DNA of 64,000 bases from positions 434,001 to 498,000 of the forward strand of contig NZ_CP048407.1 in assembly GCF_003403315.2 (NCBI RefSeq), written 5' to 3'. How positions within the stretch are numbered: the stretch's first letter is position 1; the number at the start of each line of letters is the position of its first letter. Below the pieces are notes generated by a model. The model saw nothing but the letters and a program-made list of their open reading frames with translations. It was not told where the DNA came from and ran no database searches. This stretch comes from Thermaerobacter sp. PB12/4term (GTDB lineage: Bacteria; Bacillota; Sulfobacillia; Thermaerobacterales; Thermaerobacteraceae). Below, one piece after another: positions 25,912-35,338 of the stretch. The position numbers and the translations under genes are program-made.

Positions 25912-26429
25912 TGCCCCGGGACGGTGCCGGCAGCCCGGGCCGGAACCTGGCCCCGGCCAGGGAGCCCGCCGGCAATCACCGTAGTGCCCGCTAAATCGCC
26001 GCTTTTCGTTCCTTCATTCCCGGCTCACGGCTGAACCCGCTTTAAAGTTCCAGACCTGAGCAAGAAATTCGTTGTCTAGAAGGCTCCCTCCGCCCGCGGC
26101 CGGAAGGATTTAGGCCGCCGGCGCGGAATTAGGCATCCCATATCGTGCCATGGGACGTTCCTGGAACAGGCGTGCCCCGGCTGGAAGCCATGGTGCTGAA
26201 AGGGGGCCGTGAAAGAGAAGGGAGGGAGACAGCTGCCGGCGGGAGCCGGAGGGAAAGGCCGGGGCATCGCCCCGGTGCTGCGGACCGGTGACGACCCGCT
26301 GGATCACGGCGGCGCCATCCCGGGGAACGGCAGGGGCTTCGCGCCGGTACTGGGGACCGGTGGGGGCCCTGGCCGGTAGGGCGACCGGCCAGGAGCGTTC
26401 CAGGGACCGCGAGAGGGGAGGTTTCCTGC
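25912..26429. other. Intergenic region upstream of the MHS transporter
   Basis: No gene is supported. The part at about 25990-26090 is less G+C-rich than its surroundings and could hold the transporter promoter, but I cannot assign hexamers. GGGGAGG (about 26414-26420) is the transporter ribosome-binding site. Confidence 0.4.
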
Positions 26430-27773
26430 ATGGGGACCGTCAGTGCCACTGCGGCCGGGCCTGCGGACAGCCGGAACATCTGGCGCGTCATCGCGGCCTC
26501 GGCCGGAGGTACCATCATCGAGTGGTATGATTTCTACATCTTCGGCAGCCTCTCCACCGTCATTGCTTCGGCCTTCTTTCCCAAGGGGAACCCGACCGTC
26601 GCCTTGCTCAACACCCTGGCTATCTTTGCCACCGGGTTCCTGGTGCGGCCCTTCGGCGCCCTGGTGTTCGGGCGGTTGGGGGACCTGATCGGCCGCAAGT
26701 ATGCGTTCCTGATGACCCTGCTGATCATGGGCGGTGCCACCACGGCCATCGGCCTGGTGCCCACCTACAGCCAGATCGGCATTGCCGCACCCCTCATCGT
26801 CCTGGTGTTGCGGCTCCTGCAGGGTCTGGCCCTGGGCGGCGAGTACGGTGGCGCGGCCACCTACGTGGCCGAGCACGCCCCCGACGGCCGGCGCGGGTTC
26901 TACACGTCCTTCATCCAGACCACGGCCACGCTGGGCCTGTTCGTTTCGCTGGGTGTCATCCTCATCGTCCGCCTGTCCATGAGCCCGGAGGCCTTTGCCG
27001 CCTGGGGATGGCGAATCCCCTTCCTGCTCTCCGCCGTGCTGCTGGTGCTCTCGGCGTGGATGCGCATGCGCCTGCAGGAATCGCCCCTGTTCCAGCAGCT
27101 CAAGGCCCAGGGCAAGACCACCCAGGCGCCGATTCGAGAGACGTTCCGCAACTGGAAGCTGGTCCTGCTGGCCCTGCTCGGTGCCACGGCCGGGCAGGCG
27201 GTGGTCTGGTATACGGGCCAGTTCTACGCCCTGGTGTACCTGCAGAATACCCTGAAGGTCGACTTCGTCACCGCCAACATCATCGTGGCCGTCGCCCTGG
27301 CCCTGGGCACGCCCTTCTTCGTCGTCTTCGGCCACCTGTCGGATCGCATCGGCCGCAAGCCGATCATGATGGCAGGCAACCTGATCGCTGCCCTGACCTA
27401 CTATCCGCTGTACCAGCTGATGCACCAGAACGCCGGCAACCCGGTGGTGCTCACCCTGCTGGTCTGGGTTCAGGTGCTCTACGTCACCATGGTCTACGGG
27501 CCCATCGCCGCCTTCCTGGTCGAGACCTTCCCCGGCAAGATCCGCTACACCGCCCTGTCGCTGCCCTACCACCTGGGCAACGGCTGGTTCGGCGGCCTCA
27601 CGCCGTACATCTCGGCCAGCCTGGTGGCCAGCACGGGCAACATCTATGCCGGCGTCTGGTATCCCACGGCGGTGGCCCTGATCACCTTCGTGGTGGGGAC
27701 CTTCCTGCTGAAGGAGACCAGCGTGATCTCCATCTGGCAGGAGACCCATGCCACCGAAGCCACCGCCGACTGA
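26430..27773 (+). CDS. MFS transporter, metabolite:H+ symporter (MHS) family
   Basis: A 447-residue, 12-helix transporter. The start (GGTIIEWYDFYIFG) is the signature of the MHS subfamily, which includes ShiA, KgtP and ProP. GRLGDLIGRKYAF and GHLSDRIGRKPIM are the MFS loop 2-3 and 8-9 motifs; RLLQGLALGGEYGGAA lies in helix 4-5. MHS proteins import organic acids, betaines and similar solutes with protons. The acetyl-CoA synthetase gene 350 bp downstream suggests a short monocarboxylate substrate such as acetate; this is inference. ATG 26430 has GGGGAGG nine bases upstream. Confidence 0.93.
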   Translation: MGTVSATAAGPADSRNIWRVIAASAGGTIIEWYDFYIFGSLSTVIASAFFPKGNPTVALLNTLAIFATGFLVRPFGALVFGRLGDLIGRKYAFLMTLLIMGGATTAIGLVPTYSQIGIAAPLIVLVLRLLQGLALGGEYGGAATYVAEHAPDGRRGFYTSFIQTTATLGLFVSLGVILIVRLSMSPEAFAAWGWRIPFLLSAVLLVLSAWMRMRLQESPLFQQLKAQGKTTQAPIRETFRNWKLVLLALLGATAGQAVVWYTGQFYALVYLQNTLKVDFVTANIIVAVALALGTPFFVVFGHLSDRIGRKPIMMAGNLIAALTYYPLYQLMHQNAGNPVVLTLLVWVQVLYVTMVYGPIAAFLVETFPGKIRYTALSLPYHLGNGWFGGLTPYISASLVASTGNIYAGVWYPTAVALITFVVGTFLLKETSVISIWQETHATEATAD

Positions 27774-27799
27774 CCCGGCGGACGAACCGGCCGGTGGGC

Positions 27800-27841
27800 G
27801 CCGGCCCCGCGGGCCCTGGCGGCGCCGCGGGGCCGGCTTTT
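27800..27841 (+). terminator. Intrinsic terminator after the MHS transporter
   Basis: A 13-bp stem, GCCGGCCCCGCGG (27800-27812) with CCGCGGGGCCGGC (27825-27837), followed directly by TTTT. An exact GGACGAACCGG (27780-27790) sits between the stop codon and this hairpin. Confidence 0.9.
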
Positions 27842-28058
27842 GCCCGGGGCCGGCAAGGGCCGCGCGGCGGGGTCGCGATCGTTCCGCCCCGGCTCGGTTG
27901 CTTCGCCATGTCCGGCTGCCGCGGCGGCGATCGCCGGGGCCCGCCTCGCGTCAACCGGGTCCGGGGGGCCCAGGGCGACGGGGACGTCCGGTAGCCGCTT
28001 TGGCACTCCCCGCGGAGGAGGGGTTGGGCGCCGGCCGCAGGATCTGAGCGAGTTCCGT

Positions 28059-28068
28059 TCTAATTAGA
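28059..28068. promoter_or_regulatory. A+T-rich palindrome upstream of acs
   Basis: TCTAATTAGA is a perfect 10-bp palindrome 53 nt before the acs start, standing out against very G+C-rich DNA. It may be part of the promoter or an operator. The rest of 27842-28120 shows no gene. Confidence 0.4.
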
Positions 28069-28120
28069 GGTACAGGGGACGAATTCCGGCGGGACCGTGC
28101 CCGCAGAGGGAGGGGACACC

Positions 28121-30094
28121 ATGGCAGACGCGGCAGGAAGGCCCATCGATGCCCTGCTCCGGGAAGAACGGCGTTTTGCACCCCCCGAGTCCTTCCGGGC
28201 CCGCGCCCACGTGCGGGACGAGTCGGTCTACGAGGAGGCGGAACGGGATCCCGAGGGCTTCTGGGCCCGGTGGGCGGAAGAGCTGGAGTGGTTCCGGAAG
28301 TGGGACCGGGTGCTGGAGTGGAACCCGCCCCACGCCAGGTGGTTCCTCGGCGGCAAGCTCAACGCCAGCGTGAACTGCGTCGATCGGCACATCCGCGGGC
28401 CGCGTCGGAACAAGGCCGCCATCATCTGGGAGGGCGAGCCGGGGGATACCCGCACCCTGACCTACTATGACCTCTACCGGGAAGTGAACAGGTTCGCGGG
28501 CGTGCTCAAGAGCCTGGGCGTGAAGAAGGGCGACCGGGTGACCATCTACCTGCCCATGATCCCCGAGCTGCCCATCGCCATGCTGGCCTGTGCCCGCATC
28601 GGCGCGCCCCACTCGGTGGTGTTCGCCGGCTTCAGCCCCCAGGCCCTGGCCTCGCGCATGGAGGACGCCGGCTCCCGGTTCCTCGTCACCTGTGACGGGT
28701 TCTACCGCCGGGGGAAGGTGGTCCCGCTCAAGGCTCAGGCCGACGAGGCGCTCAAGCTGCTGGCGGGCAAGCAGGATGTGGAGGCCGTGGTGGTGGTGCG
28801 CCGCACCGGCCATGAGGTGCCCTTCACGCCGGGCCGGGACCGCTGGTGGCACGAGCTGATGGAACAGGCCCAGCGGCTGTGCCCGCCCGAAGCGATGGAC
28901 GCCGAGGATATGCTCTTCATGATGTACACCTCGGGCACCACGGGGCGGCCCAAGGGCATCGTCCACACCACGGGCGGGTACCTGACGGGCGTGTATGCCA
29001 CCACCAAGTGGGTCTTCGACCTCCACGAGGACGACGTGTACTGGTGCATGGCCGACATCGGCTGGATCACCGGCCATTCGTACATCGTCTACGGCCCGCT
29101 GGCCAACGGCGCCACCACGGTGATGTATGAGGGGGCGCCCGACTGGCCCGACAAGGACCGGCCCTGGGTGATCATCGAGAAATACGGCGTCACCATCTTC
29201 TATACGGCTCCCACGGCCATCCGGGCCTTTGCCGCCGACGGGCCGGAGTATCCCCGCCGGCACGACCTCTCGAGCCTGCGCCTCCTGGGCAGCGTGGGCG
29301 AGCCCATCAACCCGGAGGCCTGGATGTGGTACCACGAGCACATCGGCGGCGGCCGCTGCCCCATCGTGGACACCTGGTGGCAGACGGAGACGGGGGCCAT
29401 CATGATCACCCCGCTCCCCGGGGTGACGGTCACCAAGCCCGGCAGCGCCACCCGGCCCTTCCCCGGGATCAAGGCGGCGGTGCTGGACGACCAGGGCAAC
29501 CCCGTACCGCCCGGCCAGGGCGGCGGCTACCTGGCCATCCTGCGCCCCTGGCCTTCCATGCTGCGGGGCATCTGGGGCGACGAGGAGCGCTACGTCAACA
29601 CCTACTGGTCCAAGTGGGGCCGGGACGTGTACTACCCCGGCGACGGCGCCAAGATCGACGAAGACGGCTACTTCTGGGTGCTAGGCCGGGTGGACGACGT
29701 GATGAACGTGGCGGGTCACCGGCTGAGCACCATGGAGATCGAGAGCGCGCTGGTGTCCCACCCGGCCGTGGCGGAAGCGGCGGTGATCGCGGCACCTCAC
29801 CCGGTCAAGGGCCAGGTGCCCGTGGGCTTCGTGATCCTGGAGGCCGGCCGGCAGGGCGGTCCCGAGCTGGAGGCGGAACTCAAGGAGCACGTGGCCAAGG
29901 TGATCAGCCCCATCGCCCGGCCCGACCGGGTGCTGTTCGTGCCCGACCTGCCCAAGACCCGCAGCGGCAAGATCATGCGGCGCCTGTTGCGGGACATCGT
30001 GGAAGGGCGCGAGCTGGGTGACACCACCACCCTGCGCGATCCCGACGTTCCGGAGCAGCTGCGCCAGATGTACGCTTCCCAGCCTGCCCGCTGA
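28121..30094 (+). CDS. acs: Acetyl-CoA synthetase (acetate-CoA ligase)
   Basis: A 657-residue AMP-forming enzyme that activates acetate through acetyl-AMP to acetyl-CoA. It has the full-length ACS N terminus ([21 protein letters not shown]), the P-loop-like [26 protein letters not shown], the hinge region [20 protein letters not shown] and [18 protein letters not shown]. The C-terminal Lys in [10 protein letters not shown] is the usual acetylation-regulated catalytic lysine. The TWWQTETG block and length favour acetate over longer acids. ATG 28121 follows AGGGAGGGG; the frame is open to 28097. It has its own terminator. With the MHS transporter it probably forms an acetate uptake and activation pair. 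Confidence 0.95.
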   Translation: MADAAGRPIDALLREERRFAPPESFRARAHVRDESVYEEAERDPEGFWARWAEELEWFRKWDRVLEWNPPHARWFLGGKLNASVNCVDRHIRGPRRNKAAIIWEGEPGDTRTLTYYDLYREVNRFAGVLKSLGVKKGDRVTIYLPMIPELPIAMLACARIGAPHSVVFAGFSPQALASRMEDAGSRFLVTCDGFYRRGKVVPLKAQADEALKLLAGKQDVEAVVVVRRTGHEVPFTPGRDRWWHELMEQAQRLCPPEAMDAEDMLFMMYTSGTTGRPKGIVHTTGGYLTGVYATTKWVFDLHEDDVYWCMADIGWITGHSYIVYGPLANGATTVMYEGAPDWPDKDRPWVIIEKYGVTIFYTAPTAIRAFAADGPEYPRRHDLSSLRLLGSVGEPINPEAWMWYHEHIGGGRCPIVDTWWQTETGAIMITPLPGVTVTKPGSATRPFPGIKAAVLDDQGNPVPPGQGGGYLAILRPWPSMLRGIWGDEERYVNTYWSKWGRDVYYPGDGAKIDEDGYFWVLGRVDDVMNVAGHRLSTMEIESALVSHPAVAEAAVIAAPHPVKGQVPVGFVILEAGRQGGPELEAELKEHVAKVISPIARPDRVLFVPDLPKTRSGKIMRRLLRDIVEGRELGDTTTLRDPDVPEQLRQMYASQPAR

Positions 30095-30136
30095 CCAGCC
30101 CGCTGCTGACGGGCGGACCGGGCCGGCTCCCGGCGG

Positions 30137-30166
30137 GGGACCGGGGTCCTGCGGGACCCCGGTCCC
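30137..30166 (+). terminator. Intrinsic terminator after acs
   Basis: A 13-bp stem, GGGACCGGGGTCC (30137-30149) with GGACCCCGGTCCC (30154-30166), loop TGCG, followed by TTT. Confidence 0.9.
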
Positions 30167-30249
30167 TTTCCGGTGACGGCGGATGGCCAGCCCGCCCCCC
30201 AGCCACGCCCGGCCGAGACCATGCCCTCCTTCGCCTCCCATGACCCCGG

Positions 30250-30283
30250 CCACCCGCTCTGCTCGGGTGGGGCAGGCTTTTTT
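30250..30283 (+). terminator. Second terminator-like element
   Basis: CCACCC (30250-30255) pairs with GGGTGG (30265-30270); a run of six T follows at 30278-30283 after a 7-nt gap. It may back up the acs terminator. Confidence 0.45.
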
Positions 30284-30297
30284 GCGTTGCGCTCTGG

Positions 30298-30386
30298 TTG
30301 AAAGCGTCAAGAAAAGTTTACAATCGAACACGATTGATTTAAGTGGTCGCCTCCTATTTCGCCATCGTTCGACAGGTTTTGTCGAA
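30298..30386 (+). promoter_or_regulatory. Promoter region with two inverted repeats
   Basis: TTGAAA (30298-30303) and TACAAT (30319-30324) form a possible promoter with a short 15-nt spacer. CAATCG-AACA-CGATTG (30321-30336) overlaps the -10 hexamer. A second perfect repeat, TTCGACA-N5-TGTCGAA (30368-30386), lies 44 nt further. The block is A+T-rich relative to its surroundings and precedes the composite regulator gene by about 140 nt. Confidence 0.6.
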
Positions 30387-30523
30387 AAGGGCGGGCGGTG
30401 GGTGGCGGCCTCCACTGGTCACCGCACCGGCGGCACCCCGCCCGGCCCTGCGGCTTCACGGCCCATGGGCGGCCGGGCCGGCCTCCCGCGGCCGCTGGGC
30501 GGCGCCCGTACGGAGGGGAAAGA

Positions 30524-33500
30524 ATGGAACTGGCGCCTGATGGGCCACTGGCGCCTGGCGCACCGCACCTGGAACGGCCGGGCACCGGGGGCGCAGGGCC
30601 CCGCCTGGACCAGCCCCAGGATGCGGCGCCCGCCGGAGGGCAGGCCCCGCCTCCGGAGGCTGGGCCGGCGCAGGCCGGTTCGTCCGGTACGCCGGCGGGC
30701 GGGCGGCCAGGCGCCGGCCGGGCCGAGGCGGGAGTCGAGGCTGGGGAAGACCACCGGGCCGAGGGTCGAAGCGGGGCCGAAGGCGAACCCGGCGCCGCTG
30801 CCGCTGCTGCCGGCCTGGCGGGGATCCCCCTCGACTTGCTGGACATCCCGCCCCGGGTCCGCCTGGCGCTCCAGCAGAGGGGTTACGAGACCGTGGGCGA
30901 TCTCGCCTGGCGGCATGACCCGCGGCTTCTGGCCGCCCGCGGCATGGGGACGCGGGGCCTGCTGGCCCTGGTCACCGAGCTGGCGCGGGTCATGGCCGAC
31001 GGAGCCTACCAGCGGCAGCTGCTGGCCCGAGCCACCCGGTATGACCCCCAGCGGTTCCCCGAAGCCGTTCGCCGGCGGCCCGTGGATGATCTCGGGCTGG
31101 GCCAGCGGGCCTACCGGGCCCTGCGGCGGGCAGGGATCCAGACCGTGGGCCAGCTGCTGGAACTGGGGGAACCGGGGCTGCAGCGGCTGCGGGGGCTCGG
31201 GCCCCGCTCCCTGGCGGAGATCTGCCACCGCCTGGACGCCCTGCAATCGGGCCGGCCCTTGCCGCCACCCGGCGGTGCCACCGGCGACCCCCTGGCCCCC
31301 GATCTGATGGACGATCCGGCCCCCATCGGTGCCCTGCTCCTGCCGCGCCGGGTGGTCACCGCCCTGCAGCGGGCGGGGCTGCACACCGTCGGGGCGGTGG
31401 CCGGCTTTACGCAGGAAGGGTTGCGCCGGTTGCGCGGGCTGGGGGAGAGCGGCGTCGCGACCATTCTGCAAAGCCTGCACCAGTACCGGCAGGAGCGCAG
31501 CCGCAGGGAAGCGTTCCCCCGCCGGCTGGAGGACTGGCTGCAGGAGCTGATCGAGCCGCTGGCCGATCGGGAGCGGGAAGTGCTGGCCCTGCGGTACGGC
31601 CTGCTGGGAGAGGAAGCCCACGACCTGTCGGCCATCGCCGCCCGTTGGCAGACCACCCGCCAGTGGGTCAGCGTGGTGCAGGGGCGGGCCCTGCGCCGCG
31701 CCAGGGCCCGGGCACGACTGGAGCGCTTCCAGCCGCTGGTGGACGCGGTCCGGGCTGCGGCGACCCGCTGCGGCGCCGCGGGGCCTGCCGAGCTGGCCGA
31801 GGCCCTGCGCCAGGACGGCACGGTGGGCGTGCCCGAGTCGACCGACGAGGCGGTCCGGCTGGTGGGCCTGCTGGTGCACGTGACGCCCGGGCTGCGGCGG
31901 GTGGCGGGGTCGACCTGGTCGACGGTGGAGATCGCCCAGCACCTGCCGGAGGCGGCCCAGCGCCTGCAGGAGTTCCTGGCGGCGGCCGGCCGCCCGCTGG
32001 CCCTGGCCGAACTGGCCGCCCACCTGGAGGAAGGCACGGGGGACCTGCCCGCCCCTGCGGAGGCGCTGGCCCGAGCGGTGGTGACCACCCAGGCTTCCTT
32101 CGCCCGCTTCCCCGGCGGGACCTACGGCCTTGCCAGCTGGCGCGCGGGACGACGGATGCGGGCCCGGGACTACGTCTACCAGGCGCTGCAGCGGCACGGG
32201 CGGCCCCTGCACTACGCCGAGCTCACCCGGCTGGTCAACCAGCTGTTGCCCGAAGGGCGGAAGATGCCGCCGACCCACGTGTTGACCATCCTGTCGTCGG
32301 GGGAGCCCTTCCGCCGTGTGGACCGGGGGATTTACGGCCTGAGCCACTGGGAGCGGCAGCCGGAGCGGAACCTGGCGCAGCTGTGCCGCGATGCCCTGGC
32401 CGAAGCCGGGGAGCCGGCCAGCCTGGACCAGGTGGTCGCGGCCGTCCAGCGGGTGCGCAGGTACCCGCGGCGGACGGTGGCCCGGGCCCTCAACGAGGAC
32501 ACCGCCGTGCTGCGCTACGGCCGGGATCGGTTCGGCCTGGCCGCGTGGCTGGCGACGGACCCCCGGGCCGCGGGGGCGGTGCGAGTGCCTGCCTATGGCC
32601 CCCGCCCTACCAACCTGGCGGCGGTGCGCGGGCTGCTGGCCGAGCTCCTGGCAGGTCACATGTACGACACGTCCCAGCTCACCTCGTACCTGGGCCGCTG
32701 GCGGCAGCGTTCCCAGGCCCGGCAGGTCATCGCCTACCTGGCCACCATGGGCTGGCTGACAGGTCTGGAGGACACCTGGACGGCCACGTCCCTCAACGAC
32801 GGGTGGGTCCGGGCGGGCGGCGAGATCGATCAGCTGGCCGCCCTGGCCCTCGCCGACCCCGCCTTTGCCCACGCCGTCGTGCTCCACGGCGCCTTCCGCC
32901 AGCTGGCCCAGGGGGATGCAGGGCCGGCCGGCCCGGGGGGCGCGGACTCCGTACCGGGACCTGCGGGGGACCGTTCCCGCTGGAGCCTGCCGGGCACCGC
33001 CCGTCACGACGGCCGGCCGGCCCCTGACCTCGCCGCCGCCGCGGCGGGCGGGGACCGAGGCGCCGGCGGGGCCGGGTCCGCAGGGCCCCGGGAGTCCGCT
33101 GTACCGACCCTGGACCAGGCCGCTGGCTGGCTGGCGGGCCGCATCCGCCGGGCCTCTGGCGCCCGGGGGGAGGAGCCGGGCCCCGAGCTGCTGGAGCGGC
33201 TGCGCCGGCAATGGCAGGTTACCGCCTGGTTCGACCCCTGGATTTCCCTGCTGGTCCCGGAGCGGGCGGCAGCGGCGGGCGGGGCGGGTGAGCCCGGAGG
33301 CGCAGCAGCTGCCGCCGCGGCGGACGAACCGGCGGCCGCCGGCGGGGGCCGCGGCCGGGGCGCCCTGGCCCGGGCCGCCTTGTGGGACCAGGCGGTGACC
33401 CGCCTCTGGCCCCGCCACCCCGTTCACCTGCCGGCGGCGTGGGTGGAGACGCCAGCGACGGCCTGGGCCATCCTGGCCGACGTGGTGGCCTCCTGGTCGG

Positions 33501-33886
33501 GGCCGGACCGGGTGGTCGACCTGGAGGCTCTGGGGGACTGGTGCCGGTCACGGGGGCTGGACGCCAACCCCGTACAGATCGAGGCGGAACTCTTCGCTCT
33601 GGGGCTGTGGCCTGTGGGCGAGGGCTCGCGCCTGCGCCTCTACATGCCTTACCGGCTGGTGGTACCGCCGGGCGGGTTCGGTGCCGCCGGCCTGCCCGGG
33701 GGCGCCGGCCTGGCCGACGCAGCGGCCGCCGCGCTGGAGGGCTCCGGGGTGGTCGCTGCAGCCCCCGCGGGCTGGCCCGCGGCGCCCCAGGCCCGCGTCG
33801 ATGTGATCCCGCCCCTGGGGGGCGGGGGCCCGGCGGAGGCCGCAGCGCTGGGGGAAGAACCGGGCGGCGACACCCGCGACGGGTAG
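30524..33886 (+). CDS. Composite protein: alpha-CTD-like, sigma region 4-like and HARE-HTH-like modules
   Basis: A 1120-residue protein. After ~100 disordered residues come three helix-hairpin-helix units: about 105-157; 190-241 (GQRAYRALRRAGIQTVGQLL, LRGLGPRSLAEI), which closely resembles the RNA polymerase alpha C-terminal domain; and 270-322. Then follows a sigma region 4-like helix-turn-helix (about 345-400: LADREREVLALRYGLL, LSAIAARWQTTRQWVS). Three winged-helix units each ending in a shared motif (GTYGLASW, GIYGLSHW, DRFGLAAW; about 480-540, 545-610, 616-676) fit the HARE-HTH class. The C-terminal 400 residues are partly ordered and unrecognised. ATG 30524 follows GGAGGGG by 5 nt. It looks like a DNA- or polymerase-binding protein with no enzyme active site that I can see. 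Confidence 0.85.
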   Translation: MELAPDGPLAPGAPHLERPGTGGAGPRLDQPQDAAPAGGQAPPPEAGPAQAGSSGTPAGGRPGAGRAEAGVEAGEDHRAEGRSGAEGEPGAAAAAAGLAGIPLDLLDIPPRVRLALQQRGYETVGDLAWRHDPRLLAARGMGTRGLLALVTELARVMADGAYQRQLLARATRYDPQRFPEAVRRRPVDDLGLGQRAYRALRRAGIQTVGQLLELGEPGLQRLRGLGPRSLAEICHRLDALQSGRPLPPPGGATGDPLAPDLMDDPAPIGALLLPRRVVTALQRAGLHTVGAVAGFTQEGLRRLRGLGESGVATILQSLHQYRQERSRREAFPRRLEDWLQELIEPLADREREVLALRYGLLGEEAHDLSAIAARWQTTRQWVSVVQGRALRRARARARLERFQPLVDAVRAAATRCGAAGPAELAEALRQDGTVGVPESTDEAVRLVGLLVHVTPGLRRVAGSTWSTVEIAQHLPEAAQRLQEFLAAAGRPLALAELAAHLEEGTGDLPAPAEALARAVVTTQASFARFPGGTYGLASWRAGRRMRARDYVYQALQRHGRPLHYAELTRLVNQLLPEGRKMPPTHVLTILSSGEPFRRVDRGIYGLSHWERQPERNLAQLCRDALAEAGEPASLDQVVAAVQRVRRYPRRTVARALNEDTAVLRYGRDRFGLAAWLATDPRAAGAVRVPAYGPRPTNLAAVRGLLAELLAGHMYDTSQLTSYLGRWRQRSQARQVIAYLATMGWLTGLEDTWTATSLNDGWVRAGGEIDQLAALALADPAFAHAVVLHGAFRQLAQGDAGPAGPGGADSVPGPAGDRSRWSLPGTARHDGRPAPDLAAAAAGGDRGAGGAGSAGPRESAVPTLDQAAGWLAGRIRRASGARGEEPGPELLERLRRQWQVTAWFDPWISLLVPERAAAAGGAGEPGGAAAAAAADEPAAAGGGRGRGALARAALWDQAVTRLWPRHPVHLPAAWVETPATAWAILADVVASWSGPDRVVDLEALGDWCRSRGLDANPVQIEAELFALGLWPVGEGSRLRLYMPYRLVVPPGGFGAAGLPGGAGLADAAAAALEGSGVVAAAPAGWPAAPQARVDVIPPLGGGGPAEAAALGEEPGGDTRDG

Positions 33887-33934
33887 CGGTCACCGGCCGG
33901 CGCCGGGAGACCGGCCGCGGCCGGCACCCCGGAC

Positions 33935-33961
33935 CCCTTCCGGACCCCCGGTCCGGAAGGG
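33935..33961 (+). terminator. Hairpin after the composite protein gene
   Basis: A 12-bp stem, CCCTTCCGGACC (33935-33946) with GGTCCGGAAGGG (33950-33961), 3-nt loop, no T-run. Confidence 0.7.
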
Positions 33962-34018
33962 CGGCTTGCGGGCCGGCGCCGGCGGATCGAGGGACTGGCG
34001 CAAAGGGAGGCCCAGCGG

Positions 34019-35245
34019 ATGGATTCGAACCAACGGGCAAGCAACCCGTCACGGCAGGAGGAAGGGGCGCCGGCCCCGGCGCCGGCAGCCGGGGCGCCGG
34101 GGGCGGTGGTCCCGGACTGGGCAGCCTTGCGGGAACTGGACCGGCAAGGGATGCTGGGCGCGGTCGCAGCCTTCCCCCACCAGCTGGAGGAAGCCCTGCG
34201 GCTGGGCCGGGAGGCGGGCAACCTGCCCCGGCCCCTGGCGGGCACCCCGCGGGCCGTGCTGGTGGCCGGCCTGGGCGGGTCGGCCATCGGCGGCGACTTC
34301 GTGGCGGCGGTCCTGGAACCGGAGGCGCCGGTCCCGGTGGTGGTCCACCGGGATTACGGCCTGCCCGGCTGGGTGGGGACCGGGGACCTGGTCTTTGCCG
34401 TCAGCTACTCCGGGGCCACCGAGGAGACCCTGAGCGCTTTCGAAGAAGCCCTCGCCCGGGGGGCGGCGGTGGTGGCGGTCGCCAGCGGCGGGCCGTTGCT
34501 GGAGCGGGCAGCCGCGGCGGAGGCGGCCGGGCGGCCGGTCCGGCAGGTCCGGGTGCCCGGCGGCCTGGCGCCCCGGGCCGCCCTGGGCTACCTGATGCTA
34601 CCGGTTCTGTATCTCACCTGCGCCTGGACCGGCGTGGGCGATCCTTCGGCCCAGGTGGAAGAGGCCATCGCCGTCCTGCGCCGCCAGGCCCGCGAGCTGG
34701 AACCCGGCGGCCCGGAAGGCCCCGCCCACCGGCTGGCGCGGCAACTTCTGGAGCGGCCGGTGTTCATCTACGGCGCCGGGCGCCTGGGCCAGGCGGCGGC
34801 CTACCGCTGGCAGTGCCAGCTGAACGAGAACGCCAAGCTGCTGGCGCACTACCACGGGTTCCCCGAGCTCAACCACAACGAGATCATGGGCTGGGAGGGG
34901 GTGCCCCTGGACGGGGCGGCGGGTGGAACCGGCAGCGGCGGGCGGGACGGGGCACCGCAGCGGCCGCTGGTGGTTTGCCTGCAGGCCGGCCCGGACCACC
35001 CGCGCAACCGGACGCGCATGGCCATCACCGCCGAGCTGGTGGACGGCCGGGCCGGCTGGGTCACCGTCGCGGGGCACGGCCGGAGCCGCCTGGCGCAGCT
35101 GCTCAGCCTTTCCTATTTCGGCGATTTCGTTTCGGTCTACGCTGCCCTGCTGAGGGGCCTTGACCCCTCGGCCATCGCCAGCATCCAGCGGCTCAAGGAG
35201 AGGCTGGCGGCCCTGCCGGTGGGAGCGGGCGGAACGGCGGGCTGA
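34019..35245 (+). CDS. Bifunctional phosphoglucose/phosphomannose isomerase
   Basis: A 408-residue SIS-fold isomerase of the PGI/PMI family, smaller than classical PGI. AVLVAGLGGSAIGGDF and FAVSYSGATEETLSAFE are the two phosphosugar-binding loops of the first SIS half; IYGAGRLGQAAAYRW starts the second; NENAKLLAHYHGFPELNHNE is the family's conserved active-site block. It interconverts glucose-6-phosphate and fructose-6-phosphate, and mannose-6-phosphate with fructose-6-phosphate. ATG 34019 follows AAAGGGAGG. It precedes a binding-protein gene after a structured spacer. Confidence 0.93.
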   Translation: MDSNQRASNPSRQEEGAPAPAPAAGAPGAVVPDWAALRELDRQGMLGAVAAFPHQLEEALRLGREAGNLPRPLAGTPRAVLVAGLGGSAIGGDFVAAVLEPEAPVPVVVHRDYGLPGWVGTGDLVFAVSYSGATEETLSAFEEALARGAAVVAVASGGPLLERAAAAEAAGRPVRQVRVPGGLAPRAALGYLMLPVLYLTCAWTGVGDPSAQVEEAIAVLRRQARELEPGGPEGPAHRLARQLLERPVFIYGAGRLGQAAAYRWQCQLNENAKLLAHYHGFPELNHNEIMGWEGVPLDGAAGGTGSGGRDGAPQRPLVVCLQAGPDHPRNRTRMAITAELVDGRAGWVTVAGHGRSRLAQLLSLSYFGDFVSVYAALLRGLDPSAIASIQRLKERLAALPVGAGGTAG

Positions 35246-35303
35246 TCGCAGCCGCCGCGAGCGGGAGGGGGGGCCGGTCTTTCCCGCCGGGCGGGGACAT
35301 AGC

Positions 35304-35338
35304 CATGGGCACCGGGAGGGGCAATCCCGGTGCCCATG
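35304..35338 (+). promoter_or_regulatory. Hairpin enclosing the ribosome-binding site and start codon
   Basis: A perfect 14-bp inverted repeat, CATGGGCACCGGGA (35304-35317) with TCCCGGTGCCCATG (35325-35338). The loop and left arm hold the GGGAGGGG ribosome-binding site, the right arm contains both candidate starts (GTG 35330, ATG 35336). It could block translation initiation or act as terminator of the upstream gene. Confidence 0.75.

Noticed and set aside
25912-26429. A gene on the minus strand at 26076-26518
   Set aside because: The frames read as Pro/Arg/Ser-rich without a ribosome-binding site or recognisable domain.
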